Of a DNA stretch of 64,000 nucleotides, positions 9,101 to 21,460 are shown piece by piece. The position numbers and the translations under genes are program-made. The DNA is from Trema orientale (lineage: Eukaryota > Streptophyta > Magnoliopsida > Rosales > Cannabaceae). Within the stretch, counting starts at the first letter, position 1. Every line of letters begins with the position of its first letter. The notes beneath the pieces were generated by a model. It searched no databases and was not told the DNA's origin. It was given only the letters and a program-made list of their open reading frames with translations. The stretch spans positions 813,509 through 877,508 of the forward strand of contig JXTC01000009.1 in the NCBI GenBank assembly GCA_002914845.1, read 5' to 3'.

Positions 9101-12100
9101 CTTTGTTATAACCAGAAATTTTTTCTTTTTATTTTGCTAAAAGTTAAAAAATTCAAGTCTTTTTTCTTTTTCTTAAATAATAGCCCTTAGATTATAAATA
9201 TATTGTTCAGTTTTAGCAACTTGTACAGTAAATGAAAGGATATTATAGAGAGAAGCTAGCTACAAACGAATCACTTTCTATGCTATTTTCAACAAAAAAA
9301 AAAAAAGAAAAAAAAAAGAGATATTTGGGATATGTTTTTCTAAGAACAGCTAGTCTTAGGGGGAAAAGGAATTTTGAATAGAAAAAACAAAACTAGTTTC
9401 ATAAAAACATACTTTTTCGGATATAACCTATTACAAATTGTCCCAAATTGTCCTTGTCCGAAAATCACATAAAACATTTGCAGTCTATATAACCCTGGAT
9501 ATGTTATACTAGCTATACTACTTTTTAATTAATACTAAAACTATATAGATTTGTTTTCATATTGTTAAGCTAGTTATAATTTCGAAACTTCTGGCAATAT
9601 CTGTGATAATGGGAATTCGTACATTTGGTTTAGTATAAATTCATTAAAAAAAAAGTATTATTTAAATTTATGTTTTCTATTTGGAAAAGAAATCCTTGTC
9701 CCTTGATATGATTTTTCAATAGGTCATCACGGTTGGCCATTAATTTTAACAAATTGTTATGTGTTGTTCATGTAGTTGAGAGATAATTGCCAAAAAAAAA
9801 TCTATAATATAATATTGGGAGAAAAATTGGATTGAGACGATGAGAAGAGAGAGTCGATATACAAAATGAAAAGTTAGAAGGCCAAATGTACATAACGAGG
9901 AATAAGAAAGTGACAAGAGAGAATCATATTTATTTTCACTGTTGCTTTCAAACAGTTTTATTTTCCAATATGATTCTTATGAAGAAGCTCCAGAGAAGAC
10001 TTTGATATGTAATAAAAAAAATTCAAACATTTAGGATTCTCTACATTTTTGTTAGAGCATTGCTTTTTCTATTTAGAAAATTTGAATAGTGGAGCAAGAC
10101 AAGAGGAGACCATCAAACCTCAAATTGTGTGCGCATTATGTTAGGATTTATGTCCTAAAAGCATGTATATTTTAGATATTTGCTGAATTAATAAAATGAC
10201 ATTTTTCTATTTGAATTTGTACATAATTTGTATGTTTTTAAATATCATAAAATCTCTAGTTTATTTATGTGACCACAAATTTAGTATGCAAGTATTATAT
10301 ACATGCATGAGGATTAAATTTATAGATAATAAACTAAATATAATCAATAATAATTAATTAAAGTATGTGATCTTTAATTAAATATTATTAGTACGGTCTA
10401 TTAATATTGAGAATGTAATAGTCTTATCTAGACTATTGATGTGTTGACATAATAATTGAGGTACTTTATATAATTCGATTATATAGGACTGGACTAGACA
10501 TGATTTGAATCTCACATAAATTCCATTAACTGTTAAGAGTTCAAATAATATCACTAGATGAATATATGTAAATCAATCTGAATCCTGAGTAGTTATAGAC
10601 TCCTATTTATAATATTACGTTTGTTTCTTAAAGAGATCGAAATACTTGTATTTTGGGAGCATGATGAGATGAGTAACTGGAAATGTAGCTTACAGATATG
10701 GAATCCATTCCTTCTATTAGGAAGCTAAAAAGATGATTCCCTTGTGTATTGATTCAGGATATGAACAGTTTGAGTACTCAGTTTATAATAGATTTATAAA
10801 TTAATTGTTTATTGGAGAATTAATGGTACATAAAGATAAAGATATAATTGGGGGAGGTAAACAAAACATGACCTAACTCCAATTATGAATTGTTTATAGA
10901 GGATTGAACTACATATAATGATTAAATCGATGGATTGCTCGATATTTTCTGAATAAATTAATTCTGTAACTTCAAGAGTACAATTCCAGATTTTTAATAG
11001 AGTAATACTTGAATTAATAAATTAGACAAATTAATTAAAGAGTTTAATTAATTATCATAATTTATTAGAGTTTGAATTATAGGTCCATTATGGGTCCCCA
11101 GTTCTACCTCTTACAAATATTGTACTGGATATTATATTATTTCTATTACTGCAGACTTTGTCTAAATGAATTGTTTGTCTATAACAATTAATAATTGTTA
11201 TTAATTAATTAATTTTGAATTAATTAATTTAAGTTTATAGAGAGATAAGTTTCTTAATTTATTTAAATTTTAAATTTAAAAATATCTAGTTATTAGATAA
11301 TTAGATAAATAAAAATTAGGAAACTGACTGAAAGTGAAAGAAATATCTGCTAGTTGAGACTAATTAATTTAAATATATATATATAATCAAGTTTTTTGTG
11401 AAAAAAAAAAATAGTTACGGTTTGAAAGAAAATGTCTTATGACTTTTTAGTTTTCGTAAACATATATATATTAATATATTAATTAATTTATTTATTAAAT
11501 AGTTTAATAAATAGATTAATAAATATGTATATATATATAAAGTAAAACCCTAACAGAATACTACTATGTATTATTTTCCACAAAGCCTCCATAAACTAGA
11601 GGAAAAAAGAAGAGAGTCTTTCTATTCTCTATAAAACAAACTCTTGCAATCTTATATGTTGAGAATATTGCAATGGTCTAAAGTGTGAGTTTTGAGAAAT
11701 TGTACACAACGCCCATACATTCATCCAGTTGTACTTGAGGCTTGGATTGGAAGATCATGGGTTAGAAGACAAAAAAGCTAGGATCCGCTGATAGGCTACA
11801 AGAGGTATTAAATCTATTCTCTTTGTATGTTTTCTATTTTTATGAATTAATACTATGCACTCATATGGTCAATTATTTTGAGAAAATTTTTGAATGATCT
11901 TGGGCTAATCTTCCACTGCGAAAATCGTTTCAAAACCAACATATTATTCTTTGACGTCATTTTATTCTAATGGGATACCACTGGTGAGGAATTAGCCCAC
12001 AAAATTACAAGTAACTGCAAAGTACTACTGCAATGCACATGGTATTAATATATGAATCTACCTCTCGATTCACAAATTTATATCATGTTTCTACAAGAAT

Positions 12101-15100
12101 CATATAAGAGTTCTTTCTCTTGTACTTTTTTGCATGTGCTTATTGGATTTTTCACCCTTATGCTAGATTATTTCTGCAAGAATCTATAGAATTTTAGTCT
12201 ATTTCATTTATTTATCATCTCATTTAAGTTAGTTTCTGTTTCTAAAGAATTCTTAGAAATAAGTGTTAAAAGTACTACCACTATTGAGCAGGCTTTCTTG
12301 AATATGTTTGCAAAAATAAAGAGTAGGTGAATCATGAGTGTAGACTCTTTATTTCATAGATGCTGACTATATGATACATTAGACCCTAATTGATTAGTTT
12401 TGATTTTTTTAATTTTTGTTAATTTTATTCATTATTTTTTTCGGATGGCCGGTCAACTAGCAACAACTTTTAATAAACTCATCTTGTTTTGCAGCGCACC
12501 AACCTATTGTTTAGAAAGCAAAATATCAAGAGTATGATAAACTTTGATTTTATACTAGTTTTCTCTTATTTCAACTATTTCACAATAGAAATGAAGTGGA
12601 GAAACTAAAAAGTTCGGAGTTAAATGTTGTTCTCTCTTGGCAGACCAGCTAGGTTATACTGGTAGTGCTTATAAAAAGGACCGTGTTTGAATAATAGCTG
12701 AAAGTCACGTGTAATTCAGCCCTTTATCTGAGTGATATATTCAATTCTACAAATGTAGAATTATTAGATTTTAATTTTCTCGATTACTTATGTAGTTGCA
12801 GCCTATTTGTTTACACCAACCATGGGCTCACACTTTTTAATGTACCTCTTGTAGACATAAGAGTCATTGAATAGTTGTGAGTTAGCTATCAAGTATTTTG
12901 TATGTATGCATTAGTTTAGCCTGTATTTATAATTTTATTTTGTAGGTTATTAGTGCTTGCATTAACTTTGCTAGGAATTAACGATTTATACTCCTTGCTC
13001 TTGATGTTTAGATGTTTAGTGGTTGTGATTTTTCTTTCTTTCTTCATTATTCTATGTGTTTCTATGTCATAATATTAATCCTATTTTGTAGAGAATTCGC
13101 AAGGATTTATAATCTTTGTTTTGATTTTCTGGTGTGCATGTTTATCTCTTTAGATTTGTATTTGTAGTACAGGGTTCTATGACAGTGACTAATGTCGTTG
13201 GCTCTAGTCACAAACCAGACGATTTAGCTCATTTTCATATTTGAATTCTCCCTATGATAGATTATTTTTGTATATCACTTGTTACTTTATTTACTGAATA
13301 TTTTTTGTTTTATCTCTATATTATCTTCTGTAATTGCAAGAGTTCAAAGTTATGAACTCTAGTTTTGGCAATTTAGGTTTAGAAATATAGTTGTCCCTAT
13401 TTTTGCCTTTTATCGCTTTGCATGCTAAATTTTTGTTTAGAGCCATCACTTTTAAAAGTTCCTATTTGTTTGCACCTATCTCATTTTGGGGAACTAATTA
13501 TCTTGAATTTGTATCACGGTCTTAGTTGTAATTTATATTATGGTCAGTAATTTTCAATAAATTTGAATTCCATCTTTAAGTCCGAATAATCAAGAGTACC
13601 TAAAATATTTGGAGTACAAATATTTCAATGACTCTACAAAAGAGTCGACATTTTAGTTTACATATTTGTTTAATGTAAATCTAGTTTTGAACTTAGTTAC
13701 TAAGTTTTGGTAGTAAAGTTTAAATTTTGGATAAGTTTACGTATCACCAACTATAGAGTATTTAATACATGTTAATATTTAATTTGAAGGAATGAACTTT
13801 AGAATGGAAAACTCATTCCACCAAAAAGTACATTCTAATGTTTGCTTTGTATTTTTAGCAAAAGAATAGGAATCATTATTCCATTAAATGATGGAATTGC
13901 TATTTTACTCCTCTACCTATGGAATAAAAATTCCAACTTATTTCAAATTTTGATAAAACCGATTCTTTTTGTTTTTGCCTTACTAAAATATCTAAAAATA
14001 AGAGTAATTTTGTCAATACATAATTTATTTCATTTTATTCCACTATTGATTTCAATTTCAACCAAACAATATATTATCATTTATATTCCTTTTCTAATTT
14101 CATTTCATTACCATTCTCATTACTATTCTAGTTTCATTCTTTTTTATGAGCCAAACATCACCTAGAGTTATTTTACTTTCTTTCACAAAATTAAGAACAT
14201 ATAATACTAATTGCATTCGAGAGAATAACTTGATAGAATTGAAGGAACAGATCACGTGCTACGCATGTAACTCCTCTTACTAGTATTTGTGAGAAGACTG
14301 AAAACAATTTTTTTTATTGTTCTTTGGTTTTCTGTTGTCTTTGACAGAGAACAAGTCGAAAACACCATTATTATTTTTTTTCTACAAAACAATATATGTT
14401 TTATTTATTTATAATCTCAAACACCCTTGATTATTTTTTTTTTCCCCTGAGGGAATCTACCCACGTGTAATTAGTGCACTGCACATGAGGCAACAATTTT
14501 TTTTTATTACTAATACAGCCTAATACTAGTACAGCTCTTAGAATATTTCCACTACTCAACTACCAAAAGAGCAAATTAATATAATAATAAGAAAATGTAA
14601 AGAAATGAACTCACCATAAATGCGGTTTAGATACCGCGACAGACCGGCGGTAGTCACCCCAAGTAAAACGTCATTGATTGTCTGATTAAACGGGATAAAG
14701 TTATAAACGATGATGAACTAATTAATACAGGGAAAAAAAAATATAAATCTATAAGCAAAGAGAAAGATAGCAAAAATATTTGATAAAAAATAGATATGTA
14801 TACCGTGTTCATAGCGTCCTTGATTAACTTCACGTCGTGGAGACTAATCGAACGATGAACGAAACGCTTGGTGGTGGACTCAACCCCCTTCTGGCCTTTG
14901 ATCGGAGTATTGGTGTCTCTCAGAAACAGAATAGTTGCGACGAACAATAGGACATCCACAAAAGTGTTCCGTGCCAACGAGAGCGCGGACGAAACGGCCG
15001 GTAAGAACCGTGGAGACGAGGCTGCAGCAGCCGGATCGACACGCCGAGCTGTTGCGGTGGGGAGGGTGGGCAGCGCTTTGGGATTGGAGGTCTGGCGGGT

Positions 15101-16532
15101 GCAGGCGAGGAGAAGAGACATGAGCGAGGATCCGTCGCCAACCGTGTGGTGAAATCGGAACACACCAACGGATTCGGAGTCACTAGTTCTGAGGTTCAGG
15201 AGATGAAGCTCCCAGAGCGGCTTAGAAAGGTCGAGAGGACTCGTCGTCATGTGGGAAATGTAGTCTTCCACGAATCGATCTGGATCGTCGATTTTTTGAT
15301 CCAGATCGGGAACGATGACATGGTCTTCTAGGTTTACTGGCATCGGAATCCATCTTGGTTCGTTTCTGGACTTGCTTTCGTCTTTGAGGACCTTATTTAA
15401 ATTAGGGAAAAAAAAAAGATAAAAAACTAAAGAAATTTAAATTGTTAATTGGAAAGAGCATACATTAGGTTGACATATTTTAGGGTGTTTTAGTGCTGAC
15501 ATTTTTCGTCTAGCTAGTGTGTCCATTAATGTAAATTTTTTCAAAATGAGAAATTTCCAAAGAGCATGCATAAGATCACCGTTGGAACAATACAACTAGA
15601 ATGAGCATACAAACAGATTGTTAGGGTGACATTAAATATTAATAATAATTAGGTGCAAGAAAAGAATACTGCAGAAAATTTTTCTGTCACTATTTTTCTT
15701 ACAGGATAATAGAAAAATAACCATCTATGTTTAGTGTTTTTGGGAAAAACAAATCCCACATATTTTCATTAATATTAAATGTAATCTTCTATTTTTTGTT
15801 AATTAATATATGATCAAAATTGGAGTGTAAAAATTATAAAATATATATATATGTTTTTCAATCTTTTAGGATTGTCAATTCACATCACAGACATAGGTAA
15901 AAGGAGCCATTCCTTTCTTCAGATGGCAAGTGAACAGTGCACCTTTAAAGAATCCGGTTATAAGTCTTCAAATACACACAATTTTCTGTTTATTGATTTA
16001 TGCTATCTTATTTGATCTTAAAGAGTAAAGACGTCATATTGTATAGAGTTTTAAATCATATATGTGAATCCAGTTACATTTAATAGAAAAATAACTATAG
16101 TGTTATATTTAATAAATGAAAGAGATAAAAAAAAAATAAATAAATAAATAAATAAAGATTATCGTAAGTGGCATCTAGACTCGTATTATCAACTCGTCAA
16201 TTATTATAGAGTAAATACGAAAGTTGATATAATTGTCTAGGAACTAAAGTCACAATTTTTTTTTTTTTGATAATTAAGTCATAATTTAACATAATGAGTA
16301 AGGATAATTTTTCACCGGAAAAAAATAATAATAACAACGTACTCACCAGCTTGCTAGAGAAGCGAGAATGTTTAATCAAAGTCTGCTTTAATCCCTCTTT
16401 AACGATCTCGGCATCGATGCTTGTCTTAAACCCTATGATTGCAATAATGTAGCAGTTGTATTTATGGGATAGAAATATTCGCGTCGCTGGACTCAGCTTC
16501 ACGGCGGATGAGTACTGCTCCTCGGTTGCCAT
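6158..16532 (-). CDS. Wax ester synthase/diacylglycerol acyltransferase (WSD family), seven exons
   Basis: WSD enzymes join fatty acyl-CoA to fatty alcohol, or to diacylglycerol, at the ER, making wax esters for the cuticle. Exons rebuilt on the reverse strand: 16532-16347, 15391-14804, 14681-14615, 8447-8332, 7505-7287, 7011-6874 and 6316-6158. All borders are GT-AG, phases close, and the product is 490 residues, the usual family size. Key marks: the start MATEEQYSSAVKLSPATRIF, DHVIVPDLD, PLWELHLL, the catalytic HHTVGDG at residues 143-149 (HHxxxDG), a hydrophobic stretch near 205-218, TINDVLLGVTTAGLSRYL with the conserved Asn-Asp at 261-262, LPKGIRLRARIAVNLRP, NMAGPLEEI..GHP, and an NKMTIALAVDP-type C-terminus. 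The chain looks intact, so the gene is probably functional. Intron 3 (8448-14614) is unusually long and carries element remains. Substrate preference cannot be read from the sequence. Confidence 0.92.
6382..6624. mobile_element. TA-tract MITE (Micron-like), copy C, in WSD intron 6
   Basis: About 243 bp, related to 2821-3063 and 3076-3316. Left end GGTTGCCAATTCAGTTGGTA, right end ACTGGATTGGTGCC, internal GAATCATCATCTAACGGTGATCC and GTGTATGAAAAGACGTGCAT. TA runs lie on both sides. More diverged than A and B. It lies in the last intron (6317-6873) and leaves the splice sites untouched. Confidence 0.8.
7566..7737. mobile_element. 172-bp MULE-type MITE in WSD intron 4
   Basis: Inverted ends share GTAGGGGCGYCYCTACGTAGGG. 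Inside them a second hairpin pairs CGTTGGATGGGAATCTGTG with CACAGATTCCCATCCAACG. The element is bounded by a perfect 9-bp duplication GAATTTTTA at 7557-7565 and 7738-7746, which points to a Mutator-like transposase. Much GC-richer than its surroundings. No coding frame. Confidence 0.82.
7755..8110. repeat. Two tandem 176-bp copies in WSD intron 4
   Basis: A unit running from a TA tract through TGTATATCCATCACAGAAGG to GGTTCTCAAGTACATATA occurs twice head to tail with a period of 176 bp. I saw no difference between the copies outside the TA tract, so the duplication is recent or kept alike by gene conversion. The open frames it contains are an accident of the repeat. The TA tracts at the unit ends offer an obvious route for unequal exchange. 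Confidence 0.9.
10139..11941 (+). mobile_element. Apparent solo Copia LTR in WSD intron 3
   Basis: The left end TGTTAGGATTTATGTCCTAAAAGC and the right end, with a CTTCCACTGCGAAAATCG word and final CCAACA, match the style of plant Copia LTR ends (TG..CA). The 5-bp flanks are CATTA (10134-10138) and TATTA (11942-11946), one base apart. No gag-pol coding lies inside or next to it, so a solo LTR left by recombination is the simplest reading. It lies sense to the + strand, antisense to the WSD gene. About 1.8 kb, long for Copia, so a nested insertion inside it is possible. Confidence 0.6.
11947..13834. other. Rest of WSD intron 3, nothing identified
   Basis: AT-rich intron sequence with no open frame of note, no long repeat seen by eye and no RNA gene. 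Some of it could be old transposon debris. Confidence 0.4.
13835..14164. repeat. Possible TIR element in WSD intron 3
   Basis: Ends resemble inverted repeats (TAATGTTTGCTTTGT at left, GTGATGTTTGGCTCA when the right end is reversed), and the interior is rich in CATTCC/GGAATG words, a pattern seen in some plant MITEs. No target duplication found. The 107-codon frame that spans it is low-complexity and not called as a gene. Confidence 0.35.
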
Positions 16533-18307
16533 CTTAATTAATTTGCTTAGCCGAGTTGTAGTTTATAGCTTTGTTCTCTGGTACTCGGATCCTGTGCTAT
16601 AGCTTATACATATATTATATATAAGCTTATGTGTATGTGTATATATATATATCTATATATTCGTTTAAATTCTCTATTTTTATTTTGATGATGAACTAAA
16701 CGTACTATTTTAATTCCCCTCGCAGAATGAGAGAGAGGGAAAAATACTAAAATAATCTAGAACAATGATCATTTAAAAGTTCACATGTGAAGAATGCCAC
16801 CCTCCTAGAGAGGTCACGGATTCCCACGCCATATTCAAGCAAATTTTATATTTGTCTTAGGTGGTAATATGATAAAGGCATATTATTAATTTTTACCTTA
16901 TTTTAAAACCCATAATGAAATTTAAAACGAATTATAAATTACTTATAAACATAGATTCTTTTTTTAATGTCACAAATAGATGTACTTCACATTAAATAAA
17001 GTCAAAAATAGATTCTAATTTAGATACAACGTATATGTTTATGTATACCTGCTCTATATCTCATATAAAAGTCCTCAGGATATTTTTTTGGAATGAAAGG
17101 ATCCTTAGGATCTTGGACTGTGATTAAGAGTTTTCAACTGCATATTCTCACTATAGTTGATGTTGACAATTATATGTATTATTAGCAATTCATTAAAATT
17201 TTCAAGATAATGTGAGTACAGAACCTAATTGTCTATTTAGATGGAGAGAAACTACATTACTTTCTTCTTTTCATCGCAGACCCTTGAAAAGTCAAACTTG
17301 AGTTGAATTAACTTATAATGGAGGTTGAGTGGCTTCTATGACAAATTTTAATTTTCGCAGAATGTTCGTGGTATTGTTTAGCCATTCGATACAGACAACA
17401 AATAAATAAGGTACTAATTAAGAATCCAATGTGTGAAGAAACAAGATTTCTTTTTTTTGACGATTTTGACCCTAGTAAACAAATATTGACTTGAAAAGGT
17501 ACGTAATATTAATGAAAAGCATAAAAAATGATGTGATTATTTTCGTGTCCATGTGTTTTACTTATCAATAAGTCAAGACGAAAATCAGAGGCCATATGGT
17601 TTACTTTAGCCCCTATCCATTCTATAGCGGAAGCGGAATAAGATCACAATTGACTTTGTGATTGGTTTACAAAGAGTACTAAGAGGAAAAATGATGTAAT
17701 TTCGGTGATAATTAACTAGTTGACCAAGACTCTTCACTTTATACCGATCAAGATTTACTTTTTACTTACTAATTTTAGTCGTCTTCATGCGGAGAACATC
17801 ATTCACTTGTATGAAGCAACTTTCCGACATAGTTTCTGACAAATATCCAAGATTATTCACGTCCAAATTTTGGAGAGTTTTGCATAAAACTTTGGTACAA
17901 AATTGAATATCAGTATAGGTCATTATCTATAGATAGATGGTCTATATGAGAAGATTATTTAGATTGTTGAGGATATGTTTTACTCATATATACTAGATTT
18001 TGGGAAAACTAGGATAATCACCTACCACTAAGGGGAACTGTCTGTCTTTAAAGGAAAGTTCATGGCCAAGGGTGAGAAAAAGATAGCTCTTTTCTATCTT
18101 ATTAGTAGTGGTCTTTGTTGCTTGACTTTTTGACTTAGAGCTTGAAGGTGATGGATGGTGGTTATGAAATAAGTTCTTTATTAGAATACAATTCTATTTG
18201 ACAATCTATGCCATAGTGAAAGTGACTAGTTGGTTGTTGCCAAACTTAGGATGAGCTTCCTTTATTGTACTTGGAGATTCTTTTGACTTGGTTTCTTTTT
18301 TCTTTTT
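16533..18307. other. Upstream region of the WSD gene and intergenic spacer
   Basis: Holds the WSD promoter; TA-rich runs near 16605-16660 could include its TATA box, but none stands out. The rest, about 1.7 kb, has no recognisable gene or repeat. Confidence 0.45.
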
Positions 18308-18856
18308 GGATAAATGGCACAAATGATCCTTGAGCAATCCATCTTGCTATAATTTGGTCTCAAAATTCTAGTTGTGACAATTAAGTCCCTAAACTTTCTG
18401 ATTTGAAGTAATTTTCCTGAACTGAATAATTGAAACCTATTATACCTGCTATTAAATTTTAATTAAAAACATAAGTAAGAGCATATGGTAGTATCTGAAA
18501 GTATATTTGAAAAGTAATTTAGGAATTTTAAAAATCAAAATAAATAATCATAGAAAAATTTTCTCTAAATATGAAAATCTAAGAATTTTAAAAAAGACAA
18601 ATAATACATCTTTCATTCACTCTAAATCTTTTTGTTGAGTTTATTTTTCTTTAAATATATTTTCAGATATTACAATGTGCCCCTTACATAAGTATTTTTT
18701 ATCATAATTTTAATAATAAGCTGTAATTTAGACAGTTCAGGTACTAAATTATTTTAAATCAGAAAGTTCATGGACATAATTACTATATTAATTGAAACTT
18801 TAATGACCAAATTGTCAGAACTTGAATAGTTCACAGATGATTTGTGCCATAAACCC
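18308..18856. mobile_element. 549-bp MULE-type element with long imperfect inverted arms
   Basis: The left arm starts GGATAAATGGCACAAATGAT; the reversed right end starts GGGTTTATGGCACAAATCAT. Arms continue with shared words such as TGACAATTAAGTC/TGACAATTTGGTC and GAACTTTCTGATTT. Flanking 9-bp copies of TTTCTTTTT (18299-18307 and 18857-18865) fit a Mutator-like insertion, though this sequence is low in complexity. Non-coding. Transcription could give a long double-stranded RNA. Confidence 0.7.
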
Positions 18857-21175
18857 TTTCTTTTTTAATATTAGAATGTAATATATTCGGACATATATAT
18901 GAAACTCGTTAATTAGTTTTAAAAGGCTGAGAAATCTGTCGTGAATCTCTACTGACATAATCACGTGCAAATGTGGTGTTTATATTTATGTATACTCTAT
19001 GTTATATATATATATATACACACATTTTCGATTTAAATATAGTCAAGTAATTTTTTTAACTAAATACATCCGCATCCATATTTGTCATTGGTGTTCCATT
19101 TATATCTTAACAAGGAACAAAATCAAACCATAAAATCTTTGATTTTTCTTTCAACCTGTATTTTATTTCATTTTATTTATTTAATTTTCTTGCTTAGCTT
19201 GAACCAGCTTACCGAATAAAAAGAAAATGATCACTATTCCACTCAACCTTAAATCTGTATAATATATATATATAGGTGATGTTTTAACAGAGATTTTTAT
19301 TTTTAGTCCATAGATGTGTACTTTAAATTAGAGTATATATATAAGCCTATTGGAACTGGAAAAAAAAAAATATGGCAAGTTGGCTCTTTCTCATACTCAT
19401 CTCCGTCTGCGTCGGTTTTCTTCTGAAATCCATCCTTACAAGCCTTGTCCTTCTCAGAAAGCCGCCTCTCAGACCCATCAGTATCCTTCCCATAATCATC
19501 AGTAACCTTCTATATGGTTGTATGTCATTCTTGGAGATAGAGCCTATTCTCTGCGACCTCCATGCCAATTACGGTCCCATCATCTCTTTTCGTATTGGCT
19601 ACTGCCTCATCGTCATCATCGTCAACTGTTCCTCTGCCAACGAAGCCTTGATCCAAAACGGTGCCATCTTCGCTGACTGCCTAACTCCCCACGCCACTAA
19701 TAAGATCATCAGCAGCAACCAGCGTACCATCATCTTTGCTGGGTATGGCCCCACCCGGTGCCTCCTTCGCCACAACCTCACCTCAGAAATCTTTCAGGCT
19801 TCGCACATCAAGTCCTATTCTCGCTCCCACAATTTGGTCCTCAACATCCTCCTCAACCTAATGGTTTATTGTTTTAATAATAGTATGTTGTGTGAGGCTA
19901 TGTGCGTGTCTGAGAGTGTAGTGTAAAGAGATTAAGATAGTGTGAAGTTAGAAAATAATTGATTTAGATATAAGAATATTGTGAAGTTAAGAAATAATTA
20001 ATTTAGATATAGGAAATAAGTGTATAGTCTTCACGTAGGAATAGATAAGATGTGTTGGAAAATATTTTTGTATAGGAATATAGGAGTGGATAATTGATAG
20101 GACAAGCTTTTGTTTTATTGGGAAATAGTTTATGGATTTGTATATAATGGAGAAGTAGGATATATGTTGGCTAGATGGGAGAAAATGATTGTTGTAGTAG
20201 TTAGGGAAAAGATAGGCAAAACATAGTAGAAAGGAGAAGCTTTTATTATTCTTCTTTACTTAGTTTCTTGGCTTAGTGCTTTTTTGCATAGAGGATTGCA
20301 TGTATATATAGGAGGATAAAGTCGGTTACTTCACTGACATTCCTATATATCACAATCATTATTCATTTTATTTATTTGTAGCTTATGATCTTCTACTACT
20401 CTCCAGAGAATTCTGTGTAGATTCTAGTATCTTTCTAGAATACACTAGTTTATAATTAAGACATAAAATATCTTAGATAATTTATTTGAGTGCTAGACAT
20501 TTCTAGGACAATCTAGAAATGAGCATCATTATTTTATCACTCCTCCTTAATGGTACCTCAAACTTTTCTCTTGGGAGTGCCTTTGTGAAAATGTCTGCTA
20601 GTTATTCTTCAGTTTTACAATGCTTCAATTGTATCTCTTTGTTAGCCTTTGTTTCTCTGATGAAGTGAAATTTGATGCTAATATGCTTAGTCCTATTATG
20701 AAATACTGGATTCTTCGCTATTGCTATTGCTGATTTGCTATCACAATAAATCTCTGGAGCTTCATTTTATAGTTCTCCCATGTCTTTAAGAATACACTTT
20801 AGCCATATAACTTAGCTCGTAGTCATTATTGCTGCGATGTACTCTGCTTCAGCTGATGATTGCGTTATAGTTGCTTGCTTCTTCGATGCCCACAAAAATA
20901 CTCCTAAGCCTATTGTGAATGCGTATCCTGATGTCCTTTTCATGTCGTCTACTGATCTTGCCTAATCACTGTCGGTATATCCTAGTAGTCTTTAGTCAGG
21001 CATAGATCCATATTATATGCTGTAATTCTTCGTTCTTTGCAAAAAATCTGAGTACCTATTTGGCTGTTCCGTAGTGAATTTGACTTGGACTCCACATGAA
21101 TCTTAATAGTAGACTTATTGCATACATAATATCTAGCCTCGTAGCTGTCAGATAGAGTAAACTTCCATGGAAGCT

Positions 21176-21460
21176 TCAAAATTGTGTGTTCTCTGCCTTT
21201 GTTATGCCGTCTTCTTTCTTGAGTGCTTTAGTATTGCCTAGTAAAGTTGTGCCTGTCTTGCAACCTTCCATCTTGAACTTCTTAATGAGACTTTCTGTGT
21301 ATTTCTTTGGAGAGATGAAGATTCCATCTTCTCTTTGAGTTATCTCAATTCCAAAAAAGTAGTGCATCAAACCTAAATCAGGCATCTCGAATATCTTCAT
21401 CATGTCTTCTTTGAACTCCTCCATCATCTTCTCATTGTTTCCTGTCTAAATGAGGTTATC
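21176..21460 (-). pseudogene. Copia reverse transcriptase remnant
   Basis: A piece reading EEFKEDMMKIFEMPDLGLMHYF, FGIEITQREDGIFISPKKY and LIKKFKMEGCK is the thumb-side part of a Copia reverse transcriptase. Just before it the catalytic box reads LYVDNLI and then a stop, where active elements have YVDD. Further downstream, near 20790-20880, the minus strand reads ATITQSSAEAEYIAAIMTTS then a stop, an RNase H motif. Both catalytic defects mark the element as dead. Confidence 0.85.

Noticed and set aside
13842..14165. 107-codon hydrophobic frame in WSD intron 3
   Set aside because: Low-complexity Ile/Phe/Leu-rich translation over a repeat-like block.
14868..15331. Plus-strand frames antisense to WSD exon 2
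   Set aside because: The minus strand carries the WSD catalytic motif in a spliced, in-phase chain; these are shadows.
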